DNA of 61,776 nucleotides from an uncultured Ectothiorhodospiraceae bacterium (GTDB lineage: Bacteria > Pseudomonadota > Gammaproteobacteria > Nitrococcales > Nitrococcaceae), in assembly GCA_913056315.1 (NCBI GenBank), contig CAJXMZ010000002.1, forward strand, positions 1 through 61,776. Direction: 5' to 3'. Of this stretch, positions 46,651 to 59,347 are shown piece by piece; the first letter of the stretch is position 1; the number at the start of each line of letters is the position of its first letter. A model generated the notes under the pieces. That model searched no databases. It saw only the letters and a program-made list of their open reading frames with translations, and was not told where the DNA came from. The translations under genes and the position numbers were made by a program.

Positions 46651-47303
46651 CAATCCATTGATAAGCGACGCGGTGATGGCTGAACCACACGGTCGAATAA
46701 GACTTGATCGTCGTGCAGCGCCACTCGGCCAGCGGTCATCCAGCTAATGACGGCGGGGTAGAGCTGGTGTTCTAGGGCTTGAACGCGATTGGCGAGTTGC
46801 TCAGCGTCCTCGCTTGGCTGCACGGTGAGCATGGCCTGAGCAATGACCGGGCCGGCATCTAAATCGGGGGTGACGTAATGCACGCTGCAACCATGCTGTT
46901 GATCACCCGCTGCAAGCACGCGGGCGTGCGTGTCGCGGCCACGGTAGGCCGGCAGCAGTGAGGGGTGGATATTAATCAGCTGCCCACGAAAGCGCTCGAC
47001 AAACGCAGCGCTTAAAATGCGCATAAAGCCGGCTAAGACGATAATCGTGGGGTTGAGCGCTTCAAGCCGATCCGCCAAAGCCTGATCAAACGCTGCGCGC
47101 TCGGCATAGGCTTGATGGTCGATGACGTCGGTTGCAATGCCGGCAGCTTGGGCACGCTGTAATCCATAGGCATTGGGGCGATTGCTTATTACCCGAACAA
47201 TGCGCGCTGATGTATCGCTTTGGTCCAAGTGATCGATAATGGCTTGTAAGTTGCTGCCATTACCTGAGATAAGGACGACGATATCAACGGCAGGCTGGTT
47301 CAC
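46650..47303 (-). CDS. purN: Phosphoribosylglycinamide formyltransferase (PurN)
   Basis: A 217-residue enzyme transferring a formyl group to GAR in purine synthesis. Motifs are [15 protein letters not shown], the catalytic region [12 protein letters not shown] (His) and [15 protein letters not shown] (Asp). The GTG start overlaps the purM stop by 4 nt. Formyl-THF is also the substrate of the PurU enzyme at 15.1-15.9 kb. Confidence 0.97.
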   Translation of the reverse strand: MNQPAVDIVVLISGNGSNLQAIIDHLDQSDTSARIVRVISNRPNAYGLQRAQAAGIATDVIDHQAYAERAAFDQALADRLEALNPTIIVLAGFMRILSAAFVERFRGQLINIHPSLLPAYRGRDTHARVLAAGDQQHGCSVHYVTPDLDAGPVIAQAMLTVQPSEDAEQLANRVQALEHQLYPAVISWMTAGRVALHDDQVLFDRVVQPSPRRLSMD

Positions 47304-48355
47304 AGTGTGTCTCGATACACTACGCTAGTGGTGTCTTGCGCTGCGACCACATCGCCCATAACCCAGGCTTGCTCGCCGGCGGCGTGCATCGCTGTTAAAA
47401 CCGCTTGGGCATGGTCGGCTGCCACGACCAGCACCATGCCCACGCCGCAATTAAAGGTGCGTCGCATTTCAGCGGTGTCGACATTGCCGGTTTGTTGCAA
47501 CCAATCAAACAGCGCCGGCCACTGCCAGCTGTTGATATCAACGCGGGCATTTACGCCTGGCGGGAGGATGCGCGGCAAATTCTCAGTCAGCCCGCCGCCG
47601 GTAATGTGGCAAATCCCGTTGATGCGGGTTTGCGCTAGAACATGGGCGATTGAGCGGGCGTAAATGCGGGTTGGTGCGAGTAGCCATTCGCCGAGATCGC
47701 GACCATCGATTTGGCGCTGCAGGGCATCGGGATCGCGCTCGAGAATAGAGCGCACTAACGAGTATCCGTTGGCATGCACGCCACTACTGGCTAAGCCAAT
47801 CAGTTGGTCACCGGGCTGAATGTTTTGACCATCAATGAGTTGATCGCGCTCGACAACGCCGACACAAAAGCCGGCCAAGTCATAATCGCCGGCTTGATAC
47901 ATGCCGGGCATTTCGGCGGTTTCGCCACCAACTAAACCCGCACCGGCTTCGCGGCAACCGGCGGCAATGCCGCGAATAACGCGCTCGGCAACGTCAACAT
48001 CCAGCTGCCCGGTGGCGTAGTAGTCCAAGAAAAACAGCGGTTCGGCACCCGTGACAATCACGTCATTAACGCACATAGCCACCAAATCAATGCCAATTCC
48101 ATCGTGTTGATTGGTCTGCAAAGCGAGTTTTAGTTTGGTGCCCACGCCATCGGTACCGGATACCAAAACGGGTTTTTGATAGCGATCGACGGGCAGTTCA
48201 AACAACCCACCAAAGCCGCCCAGGCTGCCTAGCATGCCCGGGCGTTGCGTGGTCGCAACATCATCGCGAATGCGTTCAACCAGCTCAGCGCCTGCGTCAA
48301 TATCAACGCCGGCTTGTCGGTAACTCAGGCCTTTGGATGGGTCAGATGCGCTCAA
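47300..48355 (-). CDS. purM: Phosphoribosylformylglycinamidine cyclo-ligase (AIR synthetase)
   Basis: A 351-residue ATP-dependent cyclase of purine synthesis. Motifs are [45 protein letters not shown] and [16 protein letters not shown]. The likely start is a TTG at 48355 (MSASDPSKG...) because GGAG lies about 9 nt upstream and the resulting N-terminus fits the family; another in-frame TTG five codons earlier lacks a ribosome binding site. It is divergent from the DUF2066 gene. Confidence 0.95.
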   Translation of the reverse strand: MSASDPSKGLSYRQAGVDIDAGAELVERIRDDVATTQRPGMLGSLGGFGGLFELPVDRYQKPVLVSGTDGVGTKLKLALQTNQHDGIGIDLVAMCVNDVIVTGAEPLFFLDYYATGQLDVDVAERVIRGIAAGCREAGAGLVGGETAEMPGMYQAGDYDLAGFCVGVVERDQLIDGQNIQPGDQLIGLASSGVHANGYSLVRSILERDPDALQRQIDGRDLGEWLLAPTRIYARSIAHVLAQTRINGICHITGGGLTENLPRILPPGVNARVDINSWQWPALFDWLQQTGNVDTAEMRRTFNCGVGMVLVVAADHAQAVLTAMHAAGEQAWVMGDVVAAQDTTSVVYRDTL

Positions 48356-48438
48356 AACGTTGCACTCCAAGCTAGCAATTGATCGTTCCTATTAGGCCAT
48401 CATGGTACCTTAAAAGGCCTTTTGTGACGGCCAGTTTT

Positions 48439-49497
48439 ATGCCGATGAAGATGATGCATCGTTGGGGTTGCGTGGTGTTGCTGATCGCGGCGTTGGCCGT
48501 GAGCGCACCGGCGTGGGCCATGACCGAGTCTGGGCAAATTGAAGTGCCCGTTGCTGATGAATCCCCGAGCGCGCGGCCACCGGCTGTGGCCAAGGCGATC
48601 GGCGCGTTATTGGTGCGCTTAACCGGGCGGCCTGATGTGGTGGACTTGCCCGTTGGTGAGCGCATTCGTGCCCAAGCCTCGAGTTACCTGCAAGGTTTTT
48701 CTTATCGCCAAGGCCCGGCGGCGACAGACCAAACCAACGCGGATTCTGCCGAGCAGACATGGCTAAACACCCGGTTTGATGCCAGCCGCTTGCGCGACAT
48801 TTTGGTCCGCCGTGGCATTGAAGTATGGCCTGAGCGACCACCACGGTTATTGGTGTGGATTGCAATTGAAGATGGAGCGCAGCGGCGTTTTAGTCATGCC
48901 GAAATGGATGCCCCATTGCAGCGCGCTTTGCGCGAACAAGCCCAGGCGTTGGGCGTGCAGGTGATGTTTCCACTGCTCGATTTAGAAGATCTGCGCGCGC
49001 TGCGCCCGGCTGATGTTGCCGCGGGTTTTGCGCAACCGATTCAAGCCGCGTCGGCGCGCTATGCGCCAGATCGCATTATGAGCGTGCGGCTTAACGACTT
49101 AAATGCGCAGCGGGTGACCGGCCGCTGGACGCTTATGAGTGACGAGGCGGTGTTGCAGCGTTGGCGTACCGCTGACGCTGCGCTCGATACCAGCGTTGAG
49201 CACAGTACCCAGCGCGTTGTGGCTCAGCTACGTCAAGCCCTGGCTTATTTACCGGATCTTTTTGCCAGTGGCCGGCTGCAGATTGTGGTGGCTGGCATTG
49301 ATGGACTCATGACGCACGATCGCATCGCCCAGCGGCTGGAATCGCTGGCCGGGGTAGAGCGCGTGACGACCTTAGCCATCGAGGGCGATGCCGTGCGCTA
49401 TGGGCTAGCAATCACAACGCCTGAGGCTGGCGTGCGTGAAGCCATCGAACGCGATAGCCGATTGCTTGCCGATGGCGAGCAATACCGCTGGCAATAA
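48439..49497 (+). CDS. DUF2066 family exported protein
   Basis: About 352 residues. The signal sequence is HRWGCVVLLIAALAVSAPAWA. The mature part begins with the DUF2066 pattern (QIEVPVADESPSARPPAVAKAIGALLVRLTGR) and includes RFDASRLRDILVRRGIEVW. The family has no assigned function and often sits directly upstream of hda in Gammaproteobacteria, as here (5-bp gap). The start is uncertain among clustered ATG codons at 48439, 48448 and 48451. Confidence 0.85.
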   Translation: MPMKMMHRWGCVVLLIAALAVSAPAWAMTESGQIEVPVADESPSARPPAVAKAIGALLVRLTGRPDVVDLPVGERIRAQASSYLQGFSYRQGPAATDQTNADSAEQTWLNTRFDASRLRDILVRRGIEVWPERPPRLLVWIAIEDGAQRRFSHAEMDAPLQRALREQAQALGVQVMFPLLDLEDLRALRPADVAAGFAQPIQAASARYAPDRIMSVRLNDLNAQRVTGRWTLMSDEAVLQRWRTADAALDTSVEHSTQRVVAQLRQALAYLPDLFASGRLQIVVAGIDGLMTHDRIAQRLESLAGVERVTTLAIEGDAVRYGLAITTPEAGVREAIERDSRLLADGEQYRWQ

Positions 49498-49502
49498 ACG
49501 CA

Positions 49503-50197
49503 ATGACCGAGCACAGCGAGCAGTTAGCGCTGAACTTTCGTTGGAACCATGCGGCCGATTTTGCCGGTTTTGTGGCCGATGATAACGAACAGGTGATCGC
49601 CGCATTGCGCACCTTGCCTGCTGCGCAGTCAGAGTCGATGTATTTAGCCGGGCCGGCCGGCAGTGGCAAAAGCCATCTGCTGCAAGCGGCTTGTTCCCAG
49701 GTTAGTGCCAATGGCGGCACCGCGGTGTATATCCCGTTGGCGCAGCATATCCATGGCGCAGCCGAGCAACTGGATGGGCTTGAGGCGCTAACGCTGGTTG
49801 CGATCGATGACCTTAATGAGCTTGCCGGCAATGCGCGGTGGCAAGAAAGCCTTTTTTATTGCTACAACCGCATTCGCGATCGCGGCGGCCGGCTGTTGGT
49901 TGCCGCGCGCTCGGCGCCACCTGCCCTGGGCCTAGATCTGGATGACTTAACCTCGCGCTTACAAGCATTGCTGCGCTGGCGCTTAAGCCCACCCGATGAT
50001 GCTCGTCGGCGTAAAATTTTGGCGCATTTAGTCGCACGTCGTGGCTTGGATTTGCCCGATCGTAGTGCAAATTACCTGCTGCGTTATCAAGCCCGCGATA
50101 GCACGAATTTGCTGAGCGTGGTGGAGCGCCTAGATCAGGCGTCCTTGCAAACAGGCCGGCGGCTAACCGTTCCGTTTATTAAGCAAGTCTTAAGTGA

Positions 50198-50201
<4 letters not shown>
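49503..50201 (+). CDS. hda: DnaA regulatory inactivator Hda
   Basis: A 232-residue AAA+ protein that, bound to the sliding clamp, triggers ATP hydrolysis on DnaA and prevents re-initiation. The N-terminal clamp-binding motif is QLALNF. Walker A is GPAGSGKSH, Walker B lies in LVAIDDLNEL, and the arginine-containing sensor region is LDLDDLTSRLQALLRWRL. The 3' end overlaps the convergent DUF2069 gene by 4 bp. Confidence 0.95.
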
Positions 50202-51204
<1,003 letters not shown>

Positions 51205-51318
51205 CTAAATCATTCATGGTTGCTTGGTTGAGTGCAAGCGCGGTGAAACACGCTTTCTGACTTTACCGTCATCGCGATCCGTGGAACTATATGCGCGGTA
51301 ATCGGGAAGAGGATCACG

Positions 51319-51654
51319 ATGAAAGCTTTGCGTCTATTTGCGTTGGCCGCTGGCCTAACCCTGTTTCTAACGCCCGCGCTTAGTATGGCGCAGGGTGATA
51401 TCGAGGCGGGTCGGGCTAAAGCCTACACTTGCCTTGGCTGTCATGGGGTTGATGGGTATCGCAATGCCTACCCCTCTTTTCGTGTGCCCAAGCTTGGTGG
51501 CCAGCATGCCGCTTACATTGTCTCCGCGCTAAAGGCGTATAAAGCCGGTGATCGTGAGCACACGACCATGCAGGCGCTAGCCGGAACGCTCAGCGAACAA
51601 GATATGCAGGATATCGCGGCCTATTTTGAAGCCGCCGGTCGGGGGAATCAGTAA
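51319..51654 (+). CDS. Class I cytochrome c, c4-half-like (first of two)
   Basis: A 111-residue periplasmic monoheme cytochrome. The signal peptide LFALAAGLTLFLTPALSMAQ is followed by the heme motif CLGCH, GGQHAAYIVSALKAYKAGDR and the distal Met in TTMQALAGTLSEQDMQDIAAYF. This pattern is that of one half of diheme cytochrome c4. A GAAGAGGA ribosome binding site is present. The stop overlaps the start of a second, similar cytochrome (TAATG), implying the two work together as electron carriers. Confidence 0.9.
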   Translation: MKALRLFALAAGLTLFLTPALSMAQGDIEAGRAKAYTCLGCHGVDGYRNAYPSFRVPKLGGQHAAYIVSALKAYKAGDREHTTMQALAGTLSEQDMQDIAAYFEAAGRGNQ

Positions 51655-52010
51655 TGCGACGTTGGTTATTGATTGGCTGTTTACTGATGGTCGCGGGTTT
51701 GAGTCTGCCTGCATTGGCACAACCGATTGGTGATATTGAAGCTGGGCGTGAAAAATCGCAAAGCTGCGTGGCATGCCACGGCGCCAAAGGCGCAGCGGAT
51801 AACCCAGCCTTTCCGATGCTCGCCGGCCAGCATGCGGATTATTTGCTGCATGCGCTTAAGGCTTATCGCAGCGGTGATCGCAATAACGCCATTATGAACG
51901 GCCAAGCCGCCGCACTCAGTGATGAGGATATGCGCGACTTGGCGGCTTATTACTCGGCTCAAGACTCAGCGGTTTACGGATTACGCCGCGGCACAGCCAA
52001 CAACGACTGA
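51654..52010 (+). CDS. Class I cytochrome c, c4-half-like (second of two)
   Basis: A 118-residue periplasmic monoheme cytochrome. It has its own signal peptide (LLIGCLLMVAGLSLPALAQ), the heme motif CVACH, FPMLAGQHADYLLHALKAYRSGDR and the distal Met in AIMNGQAAALSDEDMRDLAAYY. It is clearly a paralogue of the preceding gene, most likely from tandem duplication. The two together resemble a cytochrome c4 split into separate chains. The 3' end overlaps the convergent epimerase-like gene by 37 bp. Confidence 0.9.
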   Translation: MRRWLLIGCLLMVAGLSLPALAQPIGDIEAGREKSQSCVACHGAKGAADNPAFPMLAGQHADYLLHALKAYRSGDRNNAIMNGQAAALSDEDMRDLAAYYSAQDSAVYGLRRGTANND

Positions 52011-52822
52011 TAACCGCTGATAAAACTCGGATAGCGCAGCGTATAACCACTTGCCTTGAGTCGGGCATTGTCGCAGCGCCGACCCGCGTTTTCCCCGCCA
52101 TCTCGGGGCGGGCGTTCTACCTTGAGTGCCTTGGCAAGCCAGTCCATGACTTCGCACTGCGGACAGGGGTAGTCATCAACCCCAATGTAGAGCGGGTCGG
52201 GATTATCCAACCCCCCGATATGCGCCAACATTCCCACACAGTCATCGCTATGTATACGGTTGGTATAGCGTGTTGGCTGGTTTTGGCAGGGTTTGCCGGC
52301 CTTCACCCGGCGAATGAGCGCCTCGCGTCCAGGCCCGTAAATGCCCGCAAACCGCAACCGAATCGAGCGCCCTGGGTATTGAGTTAGCCGGTGTTCAGCC
52401 TCGAGCAAGCACTGGCCATTAAAGCCAGTCGGTTGGGTTGGGCTGTGTTCATCCACCCAGTCGCCGGCGTTTTGTCCATAGACGGCAGTGCTTGAGACAA
52501 AAATAAGCCGCGGCGCTTGGCTTGGCTGACGTTCTAGCGCCGCCATCAAATGACTCAGGCCATGGATGTAGGCATCGCGATAACCGGCTTCGTCGCGTTG
52601 GCTGGGGGTGAGAATGTAATAGACGCGGTCAAGCGAGCTGGGTAGGTTGGCGGTCAGCTGCGCGGGTTGAAGTAAGTCCGCCCGAAGCCCGATTACGCCC
52701 GGGTCGAGCTTGCTGGCACTGCGGCGCAGGCCATAGACGGTGTGGCCGGCATTGGTTAGCACGCGGCTTAATTGACGACCGAGTTGGCCATAGCCAGCAA
52801 TGAGTATGCGTTCGCCTGCCAT
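51974..52822 (-). CDS. NAD-dependent epimerase/dehydratase family protein (YeeZ-like)
   Basis: A 282-residue short-chain Rossmann protein. The nucleotide motif is ILIAGYGQLGRQLSRVL. A region resembling the SDR active site is FVSSTAVYGQNAGDWVDE (Ser and Tyr). Later come IRLRFAGIYGPGRE and NRIHSDDCVGMLAHI. The family (E. coli YeeZ) has no firmly known substrate. The ATG at 52822 is chosen because the Rossmann strand begins there, but no strong ribosome binding site is seen. It is divergent from trmH with a 41-bp gap. Confidence 0.82.
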   Translation of the reverse strand: MAGERILIAGYGQLGRQLSRVLTNAGHTVYGLRRSASKLDPGVIGLRADLLQPAQLTANLPSSLDRVYYILTPSQRDEAGYRDAYIHGLSHLMAALERQPSQAPRLIFVSSTAVYGQNAGDWVDEHSPTQPTGFNGQCLLEAEHRLTQYPGRSIRLRFAGIYGPGREALIRRVKAGKPCQNQPTRYTNRIHSDDCVGMLAHIGGLDNPDPLYIGVDDYPCPQCEVMDWLAKALKVERPPRDGGENAGRRCDNARLKASGYTLRYPSFISGYQSLLAVPRRNP

Positions 52823-52863
52823 CGCACTAGAATACCGATTCACAAGTTGTTGAGGATATTGTT

Positions 52864-53520
52864 TTGAGCGCGCATCGCTTAGCTCGGTTTCGTGAAACAC
52901 TAAATCGCCGCCAGCCTGACTTGCGAGTCCTGCTCGATGGCGTGCACAAGCCACACAATTTAAGCGCTATTTTGCGCACTTGCGATGCGGTAGGCGTTGC
53001 CAAGGCCCATGCCGTAAGCGCCGCCATGCAGCTGCCTATTCATCGGCATTGCGCCTCAGGCGCCGGTCAGTATGTAGAAACCCAGTTTCATTCCACCACC
53101 GCCGAGGCGATTGAGTCACTGCAAGCGCAAGGTTTGCGGGTTTATGCCGCGCACTATAGTGCCAGCGCCATCGATTTTCGTGACATCGACTACACCGTAC
53201 CCAGCGCGGTGCTGATGGGTGCCGAGCTTTGGGGGGTGAGTACAGCCGGTGAACAGCTGGCGGATGCGTGTATTTATATTCCCATGATGGGGCTTGTTGA
53301 ATCGCTTAATGTGTCCGTGGCAACGGCCATCATTTTGTTTGAAGCCCAACGCCAGCGCCAAGCTGCTGGGCTTTATGACAGTCCGCGCCTTGAGGCTGAG
53401 CGCTACGAGCGCACGCTATTTGAGTGGTTGCATCCGCGCATTGCCGCTGATTGTCGTGAGCGCGGTCAGCCTTATCCGGCGATTGACGACGAGGGTGATC
53501 CCATTCGCTCGATAAGTTGA
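52864..53520 (+). CDS. trmH: tRNA (guanosine(18)-2'-O)-methyltransferase TrmH
   Basis: A 218-residue SPOUT methyltransferase that modifies G18 in the tRNA D loop. Motif 1 is DGVHKPHNLSAILRTCDAVG. The knotted SAM site is IPMMGLVESLNVSVATAIILFEAQRQR when read in parts (IPMMGLVESLNVS, ILFEAQRQR). The start is a TTG preceded by GAGGA 7 nt upstream. It overlaps proS tail to tail by 49 bp, the longest such overlap in the window. Confidence 0.93.
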   Translation: MSAHRLARFRETLNRRQPDLRVLLDGVHKPHNLSAILRTCDAVGVAKAHAVSAAMQLPIHRHCASGAGQYVETQFHSTTAEAIESLQAQGLRVYAAHYSASAIDFRDIDYTVPSAVLMGAELWGVSTAGEQLADACIYIPMMGLVESLNVSVATAIILFEAQRQRQAAGLYDSPRLEAERYERTLFEWLHPRIAADCRERGQPYPAIDDEGDPIRSIS

Positions 53521-55202
53521 GATACAACAGAGTCGATCGCTAGGTCTTCATTGTGCTCAGCATGCCGCGCTCGGTATTCAACCGTGCCATTGGCTAGCCC
53601 GCGCTCGCCCACAACAATGCGATGGGGGATGCCAATGAGTTCCATATCCGCGAATTTCACTCCGGGTCGGGCTTCACGGTCATCAAGCAGTGGTTCTACG
53701 CCAGCCGTTTGCAAGGCGGTGTAGAGCTGCTCAGCGGCTTGCGCCACCGCTTCTGAGCGCTCGGCGCCAATGCTAACAATGGCAACATCAAAGGGCGCGA
53801 GCGGTTGTGGCCATTGGATGCCTTGATCGTCGTGGTTTTGTTCAATGGCCGCGGCAACAATGCGCGAAATACCGATGCCGTAGCAGCCCATGAGCAGCGC
53901 CTGTTGCTCGCCTTGCTCATCGAGTACCCGAGCGTTCATGGCTTGGCTGTATTTGCTGCCAAGCTGGAAGATGTGGCCAACCTCGATGCCGCGCTGAATT
54001 TCGATCACTCCTTGATCACAGTGTGGACAGCCTTCGCCCGCCTGAGCCGTGCGCAAATCAGCCACTGCCGGTAGCGGCATGTCGCGCTCCCAGTTGAGGT
54101 TAATCCAATGCCAGTCGGCGCGTCCCGCGCCGCTAGAGAAGTTCATCAGTTGCGCGGCGCGCTTATCCACGTATTGCGTTAGGCCCTCGGGTAGGCCTTT
54201 GGGGCCGATAAAACCATTGGGCATGCCAGTGGCCGCCACGGCTTCGTTGGCTTCGGCCATGCGTAAATGATCAACCCCAAGGGCATGCGCGGCTTTCACT
54301 TCGTTGAGTTCATCATCACCGCAGACAAACAACACCGCGGGCTGCTCATCGGCCATCACCACTAGCGTCTTGACCACTTGCGCGGGGCTAATGTCTAACA
54401 GGGCCGATTGCTCCGCCACAGTGGTAATACCCGGGGTGTGACGTTCTTCGAGTGCGGCCAGTGGCGCGTCATTGGCTAGGTTTGGCCGGCTTTGGGCCAG
54501 CTCGGTGTTGGCGGCGTAGTCACAGGCGCTGCAGCTGGCAATGGCGTCTTCACCCGAATCGGCAAGCACCATAAACTCCTCAGAAACGCTGCCACCAATC
54601 GCGCCACTATCGGCGCCTACCGACCGTGCCTTTAAGCCTAAGCGGGCAAAGATCCGCGTATACGCTTGATGCATATCGGCATAGGTTTGCGCCAACGAGG
54701 CCTGATCTAGGTGGAAGGAATAGGCATCTTTCATGACAAATTCCCGCGCGCGCATCACGCCAAAGCGCGGGCGGATTTCATCGCGAAATTTTGTTTGGAT
54801 TTGGTAATAAGTCAGCGGCAGTTGGCGATAGCTGCGCAGTTCGCGGCGCAGGTAGTCGGTGATGACCTCTTCATGCGTGGGGCCAATGCAAAAGTCACGC
54901 TCGTGACGGTCTGTCAGGCGCAGCAGCTCAGCGCCGTAGATGTCCCAGCGACCGGACTCTTGCCATAGTTCGGCGGGCTGAACCGCGGGCATTAACACCT
55001 CAAGGCCGCCTAGGCGGTCCATTTCTTCGCGCACAATACGCTCAACGCGCCGTAGCACACGTAACCCAAGTGGCTGCCAGGTGTAGAGACCGGCGCCGAG
55101 CTTTTCTATCAGCCCAGCGCGCAGCATGAGCTGATGGCTCACTATCTCGGCATCAGCCGGCGTTTGTTTGCTTGTGAATAGCGGAAAACGGCTTGCGCGC
55201 AT
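53472..55202 (-). CDS. proS: Prolyl-tRNA synthetase
   Basis: A 576-residue class II synthetase of the bacterial type. It has the N-terminal catalytic core (MRASRFPLFTSKQTPADAEI, GLYTWQPLGLRVLRRVERIV), an inserted editing domain between motifs 2 and 3 (about residues 230-400, with MNFSSGAGRADWHW) and a C-terminal anticodon-binding domain (VEPLLDDREARPGVKFADMELIG, in parts). The ATG at 55202 gives the family N-terminus; a TTG further upstream is in frame but unlikely. Confidence 0.96.
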   Translation of the reverse strand: MRASRFPLFTSKQTPADAEIVSHQLMLRAGLIEKLGAGLYTWQPLGLRVLRRVERIVREEMDRLGGLEVLMPAVQPAELWQESGRWDIYGAELLRLTDRHERDFCIGPTHEEVITDYLRRELRSYRQLPLTYYQIQTKFRDEIRPRFGVMRAREFVMKDAYSFHLDQASLAQTYADMHQAYTRIFARLGLKARSVGADSGAIGGSVSEEFMVLADSGEDAIASCSACDYAANTELAQSRPNLANDAPLAALEERHTPGITTVAEQSALLDISPAQVVKTLVVMADEQPAVLFVCGDDELNEVKAAHALGVDHLRMAEANEAVAATGMPNGFIGPKGLPEGLTQYVDKRAAQLMNFSSGAGRADWHWINLNWERDMPLPAVADLRTAQAGEGCPHCDQGVIEIQRGIEVGHIFQLGSKYSQAMNARVLDEQGEQQALLMGCYGIGISRIVAAAIEQNHDDQGIQWPQPLAPFDVAIVSIGAERSEAVAQAAEQLYTALQTAGVEPLLDDREARPGVKFADMELIGIPHRIVVGERGLANGTVEYRARHAEHNEDLAIDSVVSQLIERMGSPSSSIAG

Positions 55203-55288
55203 GCCTAAGGTGCCTTTTGCGTCGGTCAAAGTTGCCAATAGGTTAGCCGACCGTAAGCAAGCCGCCCACCCCTATTCGTACGTGCGCC

Positions 55289-55317
55289 TTGACGCCCACC
55301 GCCGCGCGCCGTAACTT
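55289..55317 (+). promoter_or_regulatory. Candidate sigma-70 promoter for the ilvH-ilvC-pssA-leuA run
   Basis: TTGACG (five of six consensus positions) and TAACTT (about three of six) are separated by 17 bp, 54 bp before the ilvH start. The 169-bp gap between proS and ilvH (55203-55371) contains no leader peptide rich in Leu/Ile/Val codons and no clear attenuator hairpin. Confidence 0.35.
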
Positions 55318-55371
55318 TAAAGGCTTTCGCCGTACATTAACTCGGGGACAGCCGGGCGCCGGTCATTCGCT

Positions 55372-56906
<1,535 letters not shown>

Positions 56907-56968
56907 ACGCAGCACTATGATCTGGACGGTTGCCGGCGCGTGCCGGCGACCGGCCCGTTGAGGGCGAA

Positions 56969-57739
56969 ATGACTGACCAACCCCCTGACACCCGGCGGCG
57001 TCGCGGTATTTATTTACTGCCCAACCTGATTACCACGCTGGCGTTGTTTTTTGGCTTCTATGCGGTTGTTTCCGCGCAATCCGGCCTGTATGAAACTGCC
57101 GCCATCGCTATTTTTGTGGCCATGGTCATGGACGGGCTGGATGGCCGTGTGGCGCGTTTGACCAACACCCAGAGCGATTTTGGCGTGCAATATGACAGCA
57201 TCGCCGACATGGTCTCGTTTGGCGTGGCACCGGCTATGGTGGTCTATCTGTGGGCGTTGAATGATCTTGGCGCACTAGGCGATCTGGCTGACAAGTTGGG
57301 GTGGCTCGGGGCGTTTGTTTACACCGCCTGCGCGGGGCTGCGTCTAGCGCGGTTTAACACACAGGTGGGCGTGGCGGATAAGCGCTATTTTCAAGGCCTG
57401 CCAAGTCCGGCGGCCGCCGCAGCCATTGCCGGTATGGTGTGGGCGGGGGATCGGTTGGAGTTTGGCGGCTGGCCGGCCGGTCTGCCGGCATTGGTGATTA
57501 CCACGCTGGCGGGCATTTTGATGGTCAGCAATGTGCGCTACGACAGCTTTAAAGAAATTGATTTTCGCTACCGAGTGCCCTTTGTCGTGATCGTCCTGGG
57601 CGTGTTGGGCGTGGCGCTTATGTCTGTGCATCCGCCGACCGTATTATTTGGCCTTGCTTTGGCCTATATGGTGTCGGGGCCGGTGCTCACGGTGGTGCGG
57701 CGTCGACGACGCCGCCGCAAACGTCGTCATGCAGGGTAG
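56969..57739 (+). CDS. pssA: CDP-diacylglycerol-serine O-phosphatidyltransferase
   Basis: A 256-residue membrane enzyme of phosphatidylserine synthesis, leading to phosphatidylethanolamine. The CDP-alcohol phosphotransferase motif D-G-X2-A-R-X8-G-X3-D-X3-D is seen starting at DGLDGRVAR. There are several membrane helices and a very basic tail (VVRRRRRRRKRRHAG). The ATG at 56969 has AGGG upstream; the longer frame lacks family similarity. The ilvC-pssA-leuA order occurs in other Gammaproteobacteria. Confidence 0.94.
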   Translation: MTDQPPDTRRRRGIYLLPNLITTLALFFGFYAVVSAQSGLYETAAIAIFVAMVMDGLDGRVARLTNTQSDFGVQYDSIADMVSFGVAPAMVVYLWALNDLGALGDLADKLGWLGAFVYTACAGLRLARFNTQVGVADKRYFQGLPSPAAAAAIAGMVWAGDRLEFGGWPAGLPALVITTLAGILMVSNVRYDSFKEIDFRYRVPFVVIVLGVLGVALMSVHPPTVLFGLALAYMVSGPVLTVVRRRRRRRKRRHAG

Positions 57740-57778
57740 AATGGAATAAAGCGCACAATGACCAGAGGGGAAACTGCC

Positions 57779-59332
57779 ATGGGTGAGACGGATCGGTTGA
57801 TCATCTTTGACACCACGCTTCGCGATGGTGAGCAAAGCCCAGGCGCGTCAATGACGCGCGAAGAAAAGGTTCGCATTGCTCGGGCCCTAGAGCGCCTCAA
57901 GGTCGACGTCATTGAAGCCGGTTTTCCGGCTGCCAGTCGGGGTGATTTTGAGTCGGTTCAAGCGGTTGCGCAGAGCATTAAGGATTCACGCATTTGTGGT
58001 CTAGCGCGCGCCTTTGAAGCCGACATTGAACGCGCAGGCGAGGCGATTGCACCGGCAGCGGCCGGGCGCATTCATACCTTTATTGCGACCTCGCCGGTGC
58101 ATATGGAAAAAAAGCTCAACCTCAGCCCCGATGAGGTTTTGGATCGAGCGGTTGCTGCGGTTAAGCAAGCGCGTAACTTGTGCGATGACGTGGAGTTTTC
58201 GCCCGAGGATGCCGGGCGCTCCGAGGCTGATTTTCTCTGCCGCATTATTGAGGCCGCCATTGATGCAGGCGCGACCACCATTAATATTCCCGACACCGTG
58301 GGCTATAACTTGCCACGGCAGTTTGCCGGGCTTATTCACGAGCTGCGTAGCCGCGTTCCTAACGCCGATCGCGCGGTGTGGTCGGTGCATTGCCACAATG
58401 ATTTAGGGTTGGCGGTAGCCAACTCATTGGCCGCTGTACGCGAAGGGGCCCGGCAAATTGAGTGCACCATCAATGGGTTGGGTGAGCGCGCGGGCAATGC
58501 TGCGCTTGAAGAAATTGTGATGGCCTTGCGTACCCGGCAAGATGACTTTCCGGTGGATACGCGTATCGAAACGCGCGAAATCTTGCCGACCTCGCGTTTA
58601 GTATCGAATGTCACGGGTTTTCAGGTTCAGCCCAACAAAGCCATTGTCGGTATCAATGCGTTTGCGCACGAGTCGGGTATCCACCAAGACGGCGTGCTCA
58701 AGCATCGTGAAACCTACGAAATTATGCGCGCTGAGGACGTGGGCTGGGGCACCAATCGCATGGTGCTTGGCAAGCACTCGGGGCGGAATGCATTTCGCAG
58801 CCGTTGCGATGAGCTTGGCATTCAGTTTGATACCGCCGGCCAACTCAATGAGGCGTTTCAGCGCTTTAAAGATTTGGCTGACAAAAAACACGAAATCTTT
58901 GATGAAGACTTACAAGCGCTGGCCACTGAAGCGGTGGCCGCGCTGGAGGATGATCAAAGCGTGAGCTTGGTTGCGTTTCGCTGCTGTTCTGAGACCGGCG
59001 AGACCCCGGTTGCCGATGTCACGCTGCTCGTCGATGGCGAGGAGCAGCGGCACTCGGCCGAGGGCGATGGCCCGGTGGACGCGGGTTTTAAAGCCATCGA
59101 GGGTATTTTGCAGGTTGATGCGCAGTTGCTGTTGTACTCAGTGAGCAACATCACCAGCGGGACTGATGCCCAAGGTGAAGTGACCGTGCGGGTTGAGCGT
59201 GGCGGGCGTACAGTCAATGGGCAGGGGTCTGATACCGATATTGTGATTGCCTCGGCCAAAGCCTACATCAACGCGCTTAACCGGCTGCGTACACGGGCGC
59301 AGCGCACGCATCCACAAAATGAGGGCGTCTAA
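57779..59332 (+). CDS. leuA: 2-isopropylmalate synthase
   Basis: A 517-residue first enzyme of leucine synthesis. The N-terminal TIM barrel has [19 protein letters not shown] (metal-binding Asp), the His motif in [17 protein letters not shown] and [14 protein letters not shown]. The C-terminal leucine-sensing domain (about 395-510) is present, so feedback control is expected. The ATG at 57779 is chosen because AGAGGGG lies 8 nt upstream; an ATG seven codons earlier lacks such a site. Confidence 0.97.
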   Translation: MGETDRLIIFDTTLRDGEQSPGASMTREEKVRIARALERLKVDVIEAGFPAASRGDFESVQAVAQSIKDSRICGLARAFEADIERAGEAIAPAAAGRIHTFIATSPVHMEKKLNLSPDEVLDRAVAAVKQARNLCDDVEFSPEDAGRSEADFLCRIIEAAIDAGATTINIPDTVGYNLPRQFAGLIHELRSRVPNADRAVWSVHCHNDLGLAVANSLAAVREGARQIECTINGLGERAGNAALEEIVMALRTRQDDFPVDTRIETREILPTSRLVSNVTGFQVQPNKAIVGINAFAHESGIHQDGVLKHRETYEIMRAEDVGWGTNRMVLGKHSGRNAFRSRCDELGIQFDTAGQLNEAFQRFKDLADKKHEIFDEDLQALATEAVAALEDDQSVSLVAFRCCSETGETPVADVTLLVDGEEQRHSAEGDGPVDAGFKAIEGILQVDAQLLLYSVSNITSGTDAQGEVTVRVERGGRTVNGQGSDTDIVIASAKAYINALNRLRTRAQRTHPQNEGV

Positions 59333-59347
59333 GCCCGGCGCTATGCA

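Noticed and set aside
5655-49883. Repeated octamer GCGATCGC (for example 5655, 9986, 18957, 35832, 46033, 49876)
   Set aside because: At least six copies is somewhat more than expected by chance, but far below the density of highly iterated palindromes such as HIP1; no positional pattern is evident without a genome-wide count.
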